Shown: piece after piece, positions 17,105 through 26,637 of the stretch
How positions within the stretch are numbered: the stretch's first letter is position 1
Layout of the letters: each line of letters starts with the position of its first letter
DNA from: Bacillota bacterium
GTDB taxonomy: Bacteria; Bacillota; Clostridia; DSM-8532
Direction of reading: 5' to 3'
DNA length: 64,000 bases
NCBI GenBank assembly: GCA_022702935.2
Contig: JAKIML020000098.1
Span: forward strand, 1 to 64,000
Program-made: the position numbers and the translations under genes
Notes under the pieces: generated by a model
Database searches by the model: none
Told to the model about the DNA's origin: nothing
The model's input: the letters and a program-made list of their open reading frames with translations, nothing else

Positions 17105-18292
17105 TCATTCCATAACGTTGGTAGTGCAGGTGTAGTTGCGGTCAATGGTTATGACACAGTGATAGTTGGGATCGATTAATCGAACCTCTTTCTGAATGCG
17201 CTCCCGAAGCTCATCGTCAGAGGTCTTATAGCCCGTGGGAATGACGATGTCAAAGATAAGATTGCTGTGGGTCTTGCCCAGTACAAGACGAAAATCATGC
17301 ATGGAAAGACCCGGATCAATATAAGTCACAATATTGCCGATCTGTTGGCGCAGGGTATTGGTCAGCTCATCGTCAGTCACAATGGGGTCCATATGAATGA
17401 CCAGGTGGATATTATTCTCGTTAAGCATATCCCTTTCAATATTATCAATAATGTCATGGCTGATAAGAAGGTCCTGATGGGCGGGCACCTCCACATGCAC
17501 CGACGCATAGCATTTGTCTGGGCCATAGTTATGAACCACCAGGTCGTGGAGCCCGATAACCCCCTCATAGCTTAATATCTTCTTTTCAATTTTCTCTACC
17601 AGATCAGCATCGGGGGCCAGCCCCAACAGAGGATTAAGGGTCTCAGAAACCAGGCGGAAGCCCGAATAAATGATGAACAGCGCCACAACCACACCCATGT
17701 AGCCATCTACCTGGAGCCCCGTCCACTTGCCCACCAGAGTTGCCAGAAGCACGGCTGAGGTGGCAAGCACATCATTCATGCTGTCCATGCTGGTAGCTTC
17801 CAGGGCCGATGAATGGATTCGCTTGCCCAGGCTTTTGTTAAAAATGCTCTGCCAGAGCTTGACCAGAATGGCAATGACTAGCACCAGCACCACATAGAGA
17901 TTGAATCGTATGGGATCGGGATTTAGGATCTTCTGCACTGAGGATTTTATGAGCTCAATGCCCAGAAGCAGGATGATCACCGACACAATGAAGCCGGTAA
18001 TGTATTCAGCCCTGGCATGCCCATAGGGATGCTTTTCATCGGCAGGCTTGCTGGAGAGTTTAAACCCCACCAGGGTAATCACCGATGAGCCTGCATCGGA
18101 CAGGTTGTTGACAGCATCGGCCAAGATGGCAATACTGTTGGCCAGGGTGCCAATAACAAGCTTTATAACAAAGAGAAAAAGGTTGGAGGCAATCCCCACC
18201 AACCCTGCCAGACGTCCATAGCGTTCCCGGACTGCTGGTCGATGAATTTGATCATGGTCCCGAATAAACCATTTAATCAGCAGATTGGTCAT
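17105..18292 (-). CDS. cation diffusion facilitator (metal efflux)
   Basis: 395 residues. Six membrane helices span about residues 25-220. The metal sites are DAVNNLSDAGSS in helix 2 and SMDSMNDVLATSAV in helix 5; the D-x3-D arrangement in helix 5 is common in manganese or iron exporters, so zinc is not the safest guess. HPYGHARAEY follows helix 2. The cytoplasmic tail is about 80 residues longer than usual and contains two ferredoxin-like stretches. It follows the S41 peptidase gene by 12 bases. Confidence 0.92.
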   Translation of the reverse strand: MTNLLIKWFIRDHDQIHRPAVRERYGRLAGLVGIASNLFLFVIKLVIGTLANSIAILADAVNNLSDAGSSVITLVGFKLSSKPADEKHPYGHARAEYITGFIVSVIILLLGIELIKSSVQKILNPDPIRFNLYVVLVLVIAILVKLWQSIFNKSLGKRIHSSALEATSMDSMNDVLATSAVLLATLVGKWTGLQVDGYMGVVVALFIIYSGFRLVSETLNPLLGLAPDADLVEKIEKKILSYEGVIGLHDLVVHNYGPDKCYASVHVEVPAHQDLLISHDIIDNIERDMLNENNIHLVIHMDPIVTDDELTNTLRQQIGNIVTYIDPGLSMHDFRLVLGKTHSNLIFDIVIPTGYKTSDDELRERIQKEVRLIDPNYHCVITIDRNYTCTTNVME

Positions 18293-18304
18293 ATCCTAAC
18301 ACTC

Positions 18305-19945
18305 TCAATTAGAAGATTGAGCTTCTTCCATAGCTCTTCTTAAAATGGTGTCATAGGGAAGGCTCTCCCTGACCGATAACTCGGTGTATAGCTTTCCGTC
18401 ACCGATCCGTTTCATATAGTCCGCATAGCTGGGCTCCACATAAATATCGGGTTGGGTAGCCACCTCTTCGTTGACACTGCCGTCGGGATTAAGGCCCATA
18501 TCGGCGGGGAAACGAACGATAAGGCCGCTGTTGGGAAGCGCTACAGGCACTGGATCAAAGCCTATGCCGTCTCCCCCCGTGCGGGTTCCAATCAGGGTAG
18601 CCCAGCCCGTTGCCTTGGCAAATACGGCAAAAGCCTCGGCAGAGGAGTAAACATAATCGTCCACCAAAAGCAATATCCTTCCCTTGAATCCCACAGGCTT
18701 CTGAGGACTGATGCGATATTCGATATCCAGATAAATGCCTTGATCATCCTTAAAGTAATACCCGGATTTGTCCTTTGCAACGCTTAACTGGGACAGGGGC
18801 TTCAGCCCGAAGTAGGAAAGGAAGGTCTTGTGCTTGATAAAGGGCTTTAGATAGTCCGCATCCCTGAACAGTAAATAGTTCTTGGTGGATAAGGGGACCT
18901 GGGTCAGCGGCGGCAGTATATTCTGCATCCAGTAGTTGGTGCTTCCTCCCCCATTCCCCCGAATATCAATAATCAGGGTGGTGTAATCCTTAATCTCGTT
19001 GAAAAAAGCTCTTAAACCCTCCCGATCCTTTTCCACATAGGAAGAGGACAGGGAAGGAATCTTTAAGTAGGCTATGCGGCCCTCTTCCAGTATCTCAGTG
19101 GAATACAGATGCTCGGGAAGACTGTACTCACTCTGTCCCAGGGGATCATAGGAGTATGCTTTTAAAACCTTGGTCTTTTCCTCTCCTGTGGGAAGCCGCA
19201 GGGTCAAGGTGGTATCCTTCCTGGTGCGGATGGCAAAGTGGCTTATCTTGTATTTCTGCCTTATGGTATCATAGACCAGCCTTCTTTGGGTGACCAGACT
19301 TGATATATACTGCTCCACATCCACACCATCCACCTTAAGGAGCTGTGTGCCTAAGGGCACGCCAAATTCATCGGGCGTCCGTTCGGGATTGATAAGATTC
19401 CTGTAGGCGTAATACTTCCCTTCAATATAGCGGAAGGATACGGGAAGAACCCATGTTTTATTCTCGGGTATGATGGATTCCCAATAGGCATAGCGCTGTT
19501 TGACCTGGTCATGGTTATAGACCTGGGACCAGGGAATGGGCCCCCTGTAGAGCTGGCTTAATTCGGTATATTCACTGCCGGGAGCTATAATATTGGTATG
19601 CCCATTCTGGAGTAAGGTCAGAATCTCCTCCAAAATAACATAGAACTCCTCATCGCTTTGGGCCCCGCGGATGCGTTCCACAAACTCATCCTTCCGGGAA
19701 AGCCAGTCTATGCCGTATTGCCGCTCCTTGACCTGAAAGTACGGGAAGCACTCCTTCAGGATGTCATAGAGGTAATTAAAGTCCTCCACGCGTTGTTCAG
19801 GTGTCATGGGAAGGGTACTGTCCTTCTGTACACAGGCCTGGACAGGCGCATTCCACAACTGGGTATATAAGGCTGAGGCCAATATCAGCGCGAGGATCAA
19901 AAGGATCCCCACAGCTTTCAGCACTTTGTGCACTTTCTTATTCAT
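18305..19945 (-). CDS. S41-family peptidase
   Basis: 546 residues with an N-terminal signal or membrane helix (VLKAVGILLILALILASALY). The tail-specific-protease core has a nucleophile Ser in DDYVYSSAEAFAVFAKATG and preceding IIDIRGNGGGSTNYWM. There is no clear PDZ domain; residues 50-200 form an N-terminal helical/beta region. The start at 19945 follows TGGAGG. The substrate is unknown; it sits between a metal exporter and a CBS-domain membrane protein, with no functional hint. Confidence 0.85.
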   Translation of the reverse strand: MNKKVHKVLKAVGILLILALILASALYTQLWNAPVQACVQKDSTLPMTPEQRVEDFNYLYDILKECFPYFQVKERQYGIDWLSRKDEFVERIRGAQSDEEFYVILEEILTLLQNGHTNIIAPGSEYTELSQLYRGPIPWSQVYNHDQVKQRYAYWESIIPENKTWVLPVSFRYIEGKYYAYRNLINPERTPDEFGVPLGTQLLKVDGVDVEQYISSLVTQRRLVYDTIRQKYKISHFAIRTRKDTTLTLRLPTGEEKTKVLKAYSYDPLGQSEYSLPEHLYSTEILEEGRIAYLKIPSLSSSYVEKDREGLRAFFNEIKDYTTLIIDIRGNGGGSTNYWMQNILPPLTQVPLSTKNYLLFRDADYLKPFIKHKTFLSYFGLKPLSQLSVAKDKSGYYFKDDQGIYLDIEYRISPQKPVGFKGRILLLVDDYVYSSAEAFAVFAKATGWATLIGTRTGGDGIGFDPVPVALPNSGLIVRFPADMGLNPDGSVNEEVATQPDIYVEPSYADYMKRIGDGKLYTELSVRESLPYDTILRRAMEEAQSSN

Positions 19946-20008
19946 GAAATCCTCCAAGCTGGCAGTGCATTTTTGCGGGAGTTGCTTCTTCATTGAAAAG
20001 CCAAACGA

Positions 20009-21340
20009 TTACTTCTTTTCCTTTGGTGCCTGATCGATAATGCATACCACTGCGGTCTCAAGTCGGTGATCCTTAACCTCCTGGACCTTGATATGAAGAC
20101 CGTATTCCTCGATTTCAGGACGGCTGCCGTCCTCCGGAATATTGCCCAGGAGCCCAAAAACAAAGCCTCCGAAGGTATCATACTCTCCCTCGGGCAGTTT
20201 TATGCCCAATTGCTCAACCACCGAGTCGATGGAGGCAGAGCCTCGGATCTTCCATGTCCCCGTGTCAATTCTCTCGATCTCGGGTAAATCCTCCTCGTCA
20301 TCATCCCCCAGATCCCCGACAATTTCTTCAATGAGATCGTTCATGGTGATGATACCCGACATACCGCCGTACTCATCCATGACAATGGCAAAATACTTGC
20401 GTTTTTTGCGCATATTCCGGAAAAGAATATCGGTGCGGACGCTCTCGGGTACAAAATAGGCAGGCTTAACAGCCTGGTTAAGTACTTCCTCCTTGGACGT
20501 GCCCATGAGCCGATAGTAATCCTTAATATTCAGAACCCCCACAATATCGTCTACCGATTCCCGGCATATGGGATAGTAGGAATGACGGCTTTCCATCATG
20601 GTCTGATTCCATTGCTCCAGGGTTTCGTCCATCCACAGCAGGGAGACCTCGGTTCGGTGGGTCATAACCTCTCCCGCTGTTTTATTGTCAAATTCAAAGA
20701 CATTTTCTATCATTTCTTTTTCTTCGGGATGAATGGCTCCTTTTTCACTGCCCGTATCCACCATCATGCGGATTTCTTCCTCGGTCACCGCATCGTCCTC
20801 GGCATGAGGATCAATGCCGAACAGACGAAGCATGCCATTGGTGGATGCGGTCAAAAGCCATACCACGGGCGCAAAAAGCTTCGAAATTAAGGTAATGAGC
20901 CCGGACATGGCAAGCGCCAGGGGTTCGGCCTTTCGCATGGCCACCCTTTTGGGAACCAGCTCACCGAAAACAAGGGTAAAGTAGGATAGAATCAGAGTAA
21001 TAAGAAGAACTGACAGGGTTTTCAGTGTGGCAACGGGTATGGCAACACCCATTCTCACCAGCCAGGCAACCAGACGCTCAGAAAAGTTGTCGGCCGCAAA
21101 AGCACTTCCCAAGAACCCCGCCAGGGTAATACCCACCTGAATGGTGGCAAGGAAGCGTGCAGGCTGGTTGGTCAGCTTAGCAATTCTGATTGCCCGTTTA
21201 TCGCCTTCCGCAGCGAGCTTTGCCAGCTTATTGTCATTCATGGTGATGACCGCTATTTCAGCGCAGGCAAAAATCGCATTAAGCACAATCAGGATAAACT
21301 GCAGAACTAGCTGACCCACTATAGAACCATCCGTAGACAA
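20009..21340 (-). CDS. hemolysin-C/CNNM family membrane protein with CBS domains
   Basis: 443 residues: a DUF21 (CNNM) membrane domain at about 1-190 with four helices, a CBS pair at about 205-330 (EVMTHRTEVSLLWMDETLEQ, then VMDEYGGMSGIITMNDLIEE) and a CorC/HlyC-type C-terminal domain. Members are linked to magnesium or cobalt efflux; true haemolysis is unlikely. The start is TTG, 8 bases after AGGAGG. Confidence 0.92.
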   Translation of the reverse strand: MSTDGSIVGQLVLQFILIVLNAIFACAEIAVITMNDNKLAKLAAEGDKRAIRIAKLTNQPARFLATIQVGITLAGFLGSAFAADNFSERLVAWLVRMGVAIPVATLKTLSVLLITLILSYFTLVFGELVPKRVAMRKAEPLALAMSGLITLISKLFAPVVWLLTASTNGMLRLFGIDPHAEDDAVTEEEIRMMVDTGSEKGAIHPEEKEMIENVFEFDNKTAGEVMTHRTEVSLLWMDETLEQWNQTMMESRHSYYPICRESVDDIVGVLNIKDYYRLMGTSKEEVLNQAVKPAYFVPESVRTDILFRNMRKKRKYFAIVMDEYGGMSGIITMNDLIEEIVGDLGDDDEEDLPEIERIDTGTWKIRGSASIDSVVEQLGIKLPEGEYDTFGGFVFGLLGNIPEDGSRPEIEEYGLHIKVQEVKDHRLETAVVCIIDQAPKEKK

Positions 21341-21459
21341 AGAAAAAACCTCCTAAAATGTTATAAGCAACAATAACAGATGATTGTTCTTATGTATTTT
21401 ATACCATAGATCTACGGAGTAAAGCAAAAGATTCATCCAATTGCCGGAGTAAAATGGGC

Positions 21460-22677
21460 CTATACAAAATTGATAAAAAGCTGTTCCAGCGTATCCCGTT
21501 TGCGAATGAGCCGAGCCCTTCCTTCAAGATCAATGAGAACCTCGGCAGGCCTTAACCGGCAGTTGTAATTGGAGGCCATCACATAGCCATAGGCTCCCGC
21601 ATTGGATACCACAACAAGATCCCCCTCGGAGGCCTTGGGCAGCCTTCTGTCACGGGCCAGAATGTCACTGTTTTCACAAATGTCGCCCACAATGGTCGCT
21701 GTCTCCAAATCATCAGCTTCAGCCTCGCTTCCCACCTTAACAATGGAAACCTCATGGTAGGCATCATACATGGCCGGACGAAGGAGCACATTCATGCCCA
21801 AATCGGTGCCTATATAGCGGGTATCATAGCTCTGCTTGACGGCATGAACTGTTCCCAGAAGCAGGCCGCACTCGGCCACAACATACCGTCCCGGCTCCAT
21901 TTTAAAGATAATATCCTTATTGGGAAAGTCCCTCAGGAATGCTTCAATGAGTCCATCCAATTTCTGCCCCAGCACAGAAAAATCCAGCCTGTTCTCTCCG
22001 GGCTTATAGGGCACCCCTAAGCCGCCGCCGAAATCAATAAATTGAAGCTGCGGGAACTCCCTGGCAATGTCAAAAAGGGCGCATATGCTGTCGGCATAAA
22101 CCTCCCCGTCCAAGAACAGGGAGCCGATATGCTGGTTAATGCCCACCAGTTTCAGGTTATATTGCTCTAAAATGGCCTTAACCTGGGGCACAAACTCCTT
22201 CTGAATGCCAAACTTGGTTTTCTTGCCTGCAGTAACCACCTTTTCATGGTGCCCGGCGCCAATACCCGGGTTAAACCGGACTGCAACCTGCCCTCCGGGA
22301 TTGATGCGTCCAAACAGCTCAAGCTGGGAAAGGGAGTCCACACTGATCAGTATGCCCCGGTCAATGGCAAAGCGCATTTCCTCTGCTGATACATTATTGC
22401 TGATAAAGAAGATCCGGTCGGGGGTAAAGCCCGCCCTTTCCTCAATAACGATTTCTCCCGGCGACATGGCATCCACATCCAGCCCCTCGCTATGTATGAT
22501 TTTAAGGAGCTCAGGATTGGTGTTGGCCTTGGCTGAATAATTGATTCTCACATTCCTGTGCGGCAGTATTCCTTTCACCTCTCGGCATTTTTCCCGTAAA
22601 ATGGCTTCTGAGTAAATATACAAGGGTGTTCCGTATTCTTCCTTCAGTTTAATGAGCATATCCCTGGACAAAAACAT
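21460..22677 (-). CDS. lysA: diaminopimelate decarboxylase
   Basis: PLP enzyme for the last step of lysine synthesis (meso-DAP to lysine). 405 residues, fold III. The PLP lysine lies in INYSAKANTNPELLK near residue 50; the glycine-rich phosphate loop FIDFGGGLGVPY and the substrate Cys motif CENSDILARDRRLP are present. The gene begins 2 bases after the stop of the TrmB regulator, so it is likely co-transcribed. Confidence 0.96.
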   Translation of the reverse strand: MFLSRDMLIKLKEEYGTPLYIYSEAILREKCREVKGILPHRNVRINYSAKANTNPELLKIIHSEGLDVDAMSPGEIVIEERAGFTPDRIFFISNNVSAEEMRFAIDRGILISVDSLSQLELFGRINPGGQVAVRFNPGIGAGHHEKVVTAGKKTKFGIQKEFVPQVKAILEQYNLKLVGINQHIGSLFLDGEVYADSICALFDIAREFPQLQFIDFGGGLGVPYKPGENRLDFSVLGQKLDGLIEAFLRDFPNKDIIFKMEPGRYVVAECGLLLGTVHAVKQSYDTRYIGTDLGMNVLLRPAMYDAYHEVSIVKVGSEAEADDLETATIVGDICENSDILARDRRLPKASEGDLVVVSNAGAYGYVMASNYNCRLRPAEVLIDLEGRARLIRKRDTLEQLFINFV

Positions 22678-22679
22678 GC

Positions 22680-23381
22680 CTATTCACCATCCTTATTCAT
22701 CAGCTCAATAAGCTTAATTTCATTCTTAAGTGCCTCTTTGAACAAATCCACCAGGTTCTTCTTTTTGGAATAGAGGCAGGTGGACTGTGCCTTGTCGGCA
22801 ATATCCCCTGTCAGAACCACCGACGAGTCTGCAATGAGCCTGATTTGCTCCTGCTCCTTTTCGGTGAAGTATAAGATGGCACCATTCAGTGTAAAAGGCG
22901 GATTGGTAATGACAACCACCTTGATATTGCGGAAGACTGCTTCTCTCAGCTCATCCATCACCTCATGGAGGATGGCGTGGGACATGGAAACATAGATCCT
23001 CTCCCGGGCTTCCCTGATGATATTCCGCATCTTATCCAGTATATTCTTTTCACCCTTAATGGTCACATAGCCCTCGTCGTTCTCGGGCCGGCGCTTGAGG
23101 TGCTCGGTAAGAAAGCGTTTAATCTGTGTCAGCTCGTGAATGCGGTTATCACAGAGTTCACCAATATCAACAGGACTATAGCGTGTTGCCGTCCCCTCTG
23201 TCATGGTGGCTGCGCCCTTATCCACCAGACCCGCCAATGCGGTATAGGTGTTGGAGCGCGAGATACCCGTAATTTTTGAAATCTCATAACCGGTTAAGGA
23301 TCCCTCGGTCACAAGGGTTGCATAAAGGGTTGCTTCCTGACGGGTGAGCTGAAGCTTCATCAACGATTCAATAATGTCCAT
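22680..23381 (-). CDS. TrmB-family transcriptional regulator
   Basis: 233 residues. The N-terminal winged helix contains LQLTRQEATLYATLVTEG and GISRSNTYTALAGLVDKG; the C-terminal region is a phospholipase-D-like regulator domain. The start at 23381 follows GGAGG; the ATG at 23456 lacks one. TrmB proteins usually bind sugars, but the gene directly downstream is lysA, so control of lysine synthesis is a possibility. Confidence 0.88.
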   Translation of the reverse strand: MDIIESLMKLQLTRQEATLYATLVTEGSLTGYEISKITGISRSNTYTALAGLVDKGAATMTEGTATRYSPVDIGELCDNRIHELTQIKRFLTEHLKRRPENDEGYVTIKGEKNILDKMRNIIREARERIYVSMSHAILHEVMDELREAVFRNIKVVVITNPPFTLNGAILYFTEKEQEQIRLIADSSVVLTGDIADKAQSTCLYSKKKNLVDLFKEALKNEIKLIELMNKDGE

Positions 23382-23460
23382 GGCCGCCTCCACAATAGTA
23401 GTTCTATTTAGGAACACTATAGCGCATATGGGCGGCTTTGTCAATAGTGCTTCCATATGG

Positions 23461-23485
23461 AAAGAGACCTCCTTACGGAAGTCCC
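23461..23485 (-). terminator. weak terminator after the thioredoxin-like gene
   Basis: 9-bp stem with one G-U pair (23464-23472 with 23477-23485), loop TTAC, followed on the minus strand by CTTTCC. Confidence 0.45.
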
Positions 23486-23505
23486 TCCCTCTCTATGCAA
23501 TGCTC

Positions 23506-23769
23506 CTATTCTTCTTCTGCAGCCTCAAAGACCCGTCTCACATCGTCCTTGGTGGCTGCGCCCTCATGGACCTTTTCCTTATCCACATAAAAGGTGGGAA
23601 CATAATAATAGTCATAGCGATCGGCAATTTCAGGTTCAAGAGTCTCGTCAATGACCTTCAGAGGAATTTCCTTATAGCGCGGTGTCTCCTTCATAAGCTC
23701 CTCCATATAGCGAGTGGCTTTCTGACAATAGGGGCATGACGCCATAATAAACATAAGTATTGGTTTCAT
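23506..23769 (-). CDS. thioredoxin/glutaredoxin-like protein
   Basis: 87 residues with a CPYC redox motif (FIMASCPYCQKATRYM) and a cis-Pro region (YYYVPTFYVDK). The start at 23769 follows AAGGAG. The motif CPYC is typical of glutaredoxins, while the context and small size suit a bacterial NrdH- or Grx-like reductase. Nothing shows the partner. Confidence 0.82.
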   Translation of the reverse strand: MKPILMFIMASCPYCQKATRYMEELMKETPRYKEIPLKVIDETLEPEIADRYDYYYVPTFYVDKEKVHEGAATKDDVRRVFEAAEEE

Positions 23770-23884
23770 ATCAAGACCACTCCTTATTTTTCTTAGTGTT
23801 TGCTTATGAAGGCCCATTTATGTATGGACAACCTTACTCTATTTATCGGAAACTCATTCTTCCGGCATAACTTGTAAACAGCCT

Positions 23885-24505
23885 CTAAGTGCTTGCCTCG
23901 CAGACCTGAATGAAATGATGCATGACCTCAAGCTCTTTTTCTACATCCTGCTCCATCTTTCTGCCCATACGGTCACATAACCCCAAAAGTCCAATCTCTT
24001 TAACATCCACTTCCTTCTTCATCTGTGGAATATCGGCAAAGGGCAGTTTGTTGGTCACAAACAGGATCTGCATATGCCAGCGGACCATTTTGGATACCTT
24101 ATAGATAAAATCTTCATCCTGGGTAAAGCATCCCAGAAAATCCCGAGCCAGCTTCTCCCCCTCCTTGTCGTGGTCATAGGAGGTAATCCGGCCACGGCGA
24201 AGCTTTGTGGTTGTGGCCTTTCCAATATCATGGAGAAGGGCTGCCCACATAAAAACCCGGGCATCCTCGCTCTGGCCCTTAACCTGAGCCGCATTGTCAA
24301 CCACCAGCAAGGTATGATTCCAAACATGGCCCTCGGGATGATGCTTGGGAGATTGCTCCACCCGCTCCAGGCGACTGAGCATGGAAAAGGGATACGCACT
24401 GCGAAAGAGCTCGGTTTTATTGAGCTCAGACAGGTATAGGGAGGGCTTGCTGTCCTTTAAAAGGTGCTCCTCGATTTCATGAAACAAAGCTGTTTTTTCG
24501 TCCAT
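23885..24505 (-). CDS. HD-domain phosphohydrolase
   Basis: 206 residues. The metal-binding HD motif is visible: EGHVWNHTLLVVDNA, then WAALLHDIGKATTT and SYDHDKEG. The family includes phosphohydrolases for nucleotides and tRNA-related substrates. It follows zur by 37 bases on the same strand and may be part of the zinc operon by position only. Confidence 0.85.
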   Translation of the reverse strand: MDEKTALFHEIEEHLLKDSKPSLYLSELNKTELFRSAYPFSMLSRLERVEQSPKHHPEGHVWNHTLLVVDNAAQVKGQSEDARVFMWAALLHDIGKATTTKLRRGRITSYDHDKEGEKLARDFLGCFTQDEDFIYKVSKMVRWHMQILFVTNKLPFADIPQMKKEVDVKEIGLLGLCDRMGRKMEQDVEKELEVMHHFIQVCEAST

Positions 24506-24542
24506 TATCTTTCACCGCCCGGGTATAATAGCCTTTCATAGC

Positions 24543-24983
24543 TTACCCATCCTGTTTATGATCCTTGCATTTTTCGCAATAGCCAAAAACCTCCAGATTA
24601 TGCCCTGTTACGGTAAAGCCGAAGCGATCGGCCAAAAGCTGTTCATAATCCTCCAGCGGACAGCCGTCCACGGGGAAGATCTGCCGGCACCTGACACAAT
24701 GAAGATGGTGATGGTGATCCTTGTGACTGAGCTCATAGAGGGCCTTGTTTCCGGTGGCAAGCTGACTTCGGATGACAAAACCTTTATCCACCAGGGTCTC
24801 AAGGATTCTGTACACCGTTGACAGGCTAATGGACACATTCTTTTCCTTAAGCCGTAAAAAGAGTTCCTCGGCAGTGAGAGGAAGTCCGCTTTGCTCCAGG
24901 GTTTCCAGGAGCGCATTGCGATGCTTGGTGCTTTTCAGGTTTCCCGTTTTCAGCAAATCCTTATACGTATCCTTGCCGGACAT
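24543..24983 (-). CDS. zur: Fur-family regulator, probably the zinc repressor Zur
   Basis: 146 residues. A winged helix (LPLTAEELFLRLKEKNVSIS, TVYRILETLVDKGFV) is followed by the dimer domain with KDHHHHLHCVRC and the structural zinc site C-x2-C twice (CVRC, CEKC). The start at 24983 lies inside the reading frame; the upstream extension to 25367 overlaps the permease and is not real. The family includes iron, manganese, peroxide and zinc sensors; Zur is chosen because the gene closes a zinc-type ABC operon. Confidence 0.8.
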   Translation of the reverse strand: MSGKDTYKDLLKTGNLKSTKHRNALLETLEQSGLPLTAEELFLRLKEKNVSISLSTVYRILETLVDKGFVIRSQLATGNKALYELSHKDHHHHLHCVRCRQIFPVDGCPLEDYEQLLADRFGFTVTGHNLEVFGYCEKCKDHKQDG

Positions 24984-24997
24984 AGCGTCTTCCTCCC

Positions 24998-25849
24998 TTA
25001 GGCAAATTTCCTGCGCAACGCAAAGGTGATAAAGAAGATCCCTGAAGAAACCAGAATAATGGTTGAACCCGAGGCTGTCTCGATGTAGTAGGATAAAATG
25101 AGCCCGACAATGCCTGAAAACAGTGAGAAGATCACGGCCCAAAAATGGTATTGCCGTTGGTTCCTGGACACATTCCTGGCCGAGGCGGCCGGAAGCACCA
25201 AAAAGGAGTTGATGACCAAAAGGCCAATCCAGGACATGGACACGGTTACGGCAACAGCCACAGCACAACTGAACAGCACCTCGTACCAGAAGGTGCTGAT
25301 GCCCCTGCTTCCCGCAAGGGAGGGATTGATGCTCACCAAAAGGAGGCGGTTGAAAAAAAGCAGCCAAAAGGCCAGAACCACCATAAGCAGAATAAAGAGA
25401 AAACCAATCTCGCCAGGCGTAATGCTGAGGATATCCCCCACAAGGTAGGAATTGAGCTTGGCGAAGCTCTTTCCGCCTATGGTGGAAAGGAAAATCCCCA
25501 AGGCCACAGCCGTGGATGAGAAAACCCCAATGATGGTATCGCTGGAATAACTGCTGCGATGCTTGATAAGAGCAATCAGGAAAGCGAACAGCAGGGAGAA
25601 CACCACCGCCGATCCCACGGGCTGAATAAAGCCCATGAGGCCTCCAATGGCCACTCCGGTAAATGCCCCGTGGCCCAGGGCATCGGAGAAGAAGGCCATA
25701 TTATTATTGACTATCATGGTTCCCAGAAGCGCAAACAGGGGCGTCAGGAGAATTACAGCCAAAAGGGCATTCTTCATGAAGATCATCTGCCCTTCCTGGG
25801 CCCATTCAAAGGGAAGCACCTCCAGAATCTTATACCAAATATCTATCAT
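24998..25849 (-). CDS. znuB: zinc/manganese ABC transporter permease
   Basis: 283 residues with eight or nine hydrophobic helices of the ABC-3 family. LGTMIVNNNMAFFSDALGHGAF is a signature near residue 45, and ASARNVSRNQRQYH lies between helices. ATGA overlap with the ATPase gene shows translational coupling, and zur begins 14 bases after its stop. Zinc is preferred over manganese because of the Zur-like regulator. Confidence 0.88.
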   Translation of the reverse strand: MIDIWYKILEVLPFEWAQEGQMIFMKNALLAVILLTPLFALLGTMIVNNNMAFFSDALGHGAFTGVAIGGLMGFIQPVGSAVVFSLLFAFLIALIKHRSSYSSDTIIGVFSSTAVALGIFLSTIGGKSFAKLNSYLVGDILSITPGEIGFLFILLMVVLAFWLLFFNRLLLVSINPSLAGSRGISTFWYEVLFSCAVAVAVTVSMSWIGLLVINSFLVLPAASARNVSRNQRQYHFWAVIFSLFSGIVGLILSYYIETASGSTIILVSSGIFFITFALRRKFA

Positions 25850-26637
25850 CCTTCTCCCCCCTTACTCCTCCACTGTTTTTGCCATTCTAAGGAGAACACC
25901 TTATAGAAGCTCTCACTTTGAAGCACCTCGTCGGGCGTTCCCACACTAAGGACTGTCTTGTTAAGAAGCACCATCCGATCGGCATAGTTCTTCACCATAT
26001 CCAGGTCATGGGAAACCAGAATGATGGACAGGTCATAGGTCCTTCTCAGCTCTGAGACCGTCTCATAAAAGAGCTCCAGGCCGTTCTGATCAATCCCCGA
26101 TACGGGCTCGTCCAAAAGCAGAAGGTCGGGCATGGGATCTAAAGCCAGAGCTAAAAGCACGCGCTGAAGCTCGCCCCCTGAAAGGGCCCCCAGCCTCCGA
26201 TCTATGAGATGCTCGGCCTTTACCCTGGAAAGCCGTTCTCTCACACTGTTGACCTGTTTCCGGGAATGAATCAGCCAGGCTGGCAGGTGTGACCGGCAGG
26301 CCAGAAAGAGATCCAGGACACTGGTGGGTGAAGTGGTATCCAGCTTCAGGCTCTGTGGCACATATCCCATCACCGGGGTGTGTGACGGGCCCCCATTGGC
26401 CTGAACATAGGAGATGGTTCCCGTATGGGAGATCTCCCCCAATATGGCCTTAATCAAGGTGCTTTTACCCGCGCCATTGGGCCCGATGATGGCGGTCAGC
26501 TCACCGCAATGGATGTGCAGATTCACATCGGTAAGAATGGGGGTATTGCCGATGGTCACCCCGAAATGTTCAATTTTGGTGCAGCACAGGCCGCAGCCCG
26601 ATGCCGCCCGACGACTTATGTGATGCCTATTTTCCAT
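25846..26637 (-). CDS. znuC: zinc/manganese ABC transporter ATPase
   Basis: 263 residues. Walker A GPNGAGKSTL, ABC signature LSGGELQRVL, Walker B LLLLDEPVSGID and switch His in LVSHDLD are all present. A small extra N-terminal stretch of about 20 residues contains Cys and His (GCGLCCTK, MENRHH), which is unusual. It overlaps the stop of znuA by 11 bases and the start of znuB by 4. Confidence 0.92.
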   Translation of the reverse strand: MENRHHISRRAASGCGLCCTKIEHFGVTIGNTPILTDVNLHIHCGELTAIIGPNGAGKSTLIKAILGEISHTGTISYVQANGGPSHTPVMGYVPQSLKLDTTSPTSVLDLFLACRSHLPAWLIHSRKQVNSVRERLSRVKAEHLIDRRLGALSGGELQRVLLALALDPMPDLLLLDEPVSGIDQNGLELFYETVSELRRTYDLSIILVSHDLDMVKNYADRMVLLNKTVLSVGTPDEVLQSESFYKVFSLEWQKQWRSKGGEG

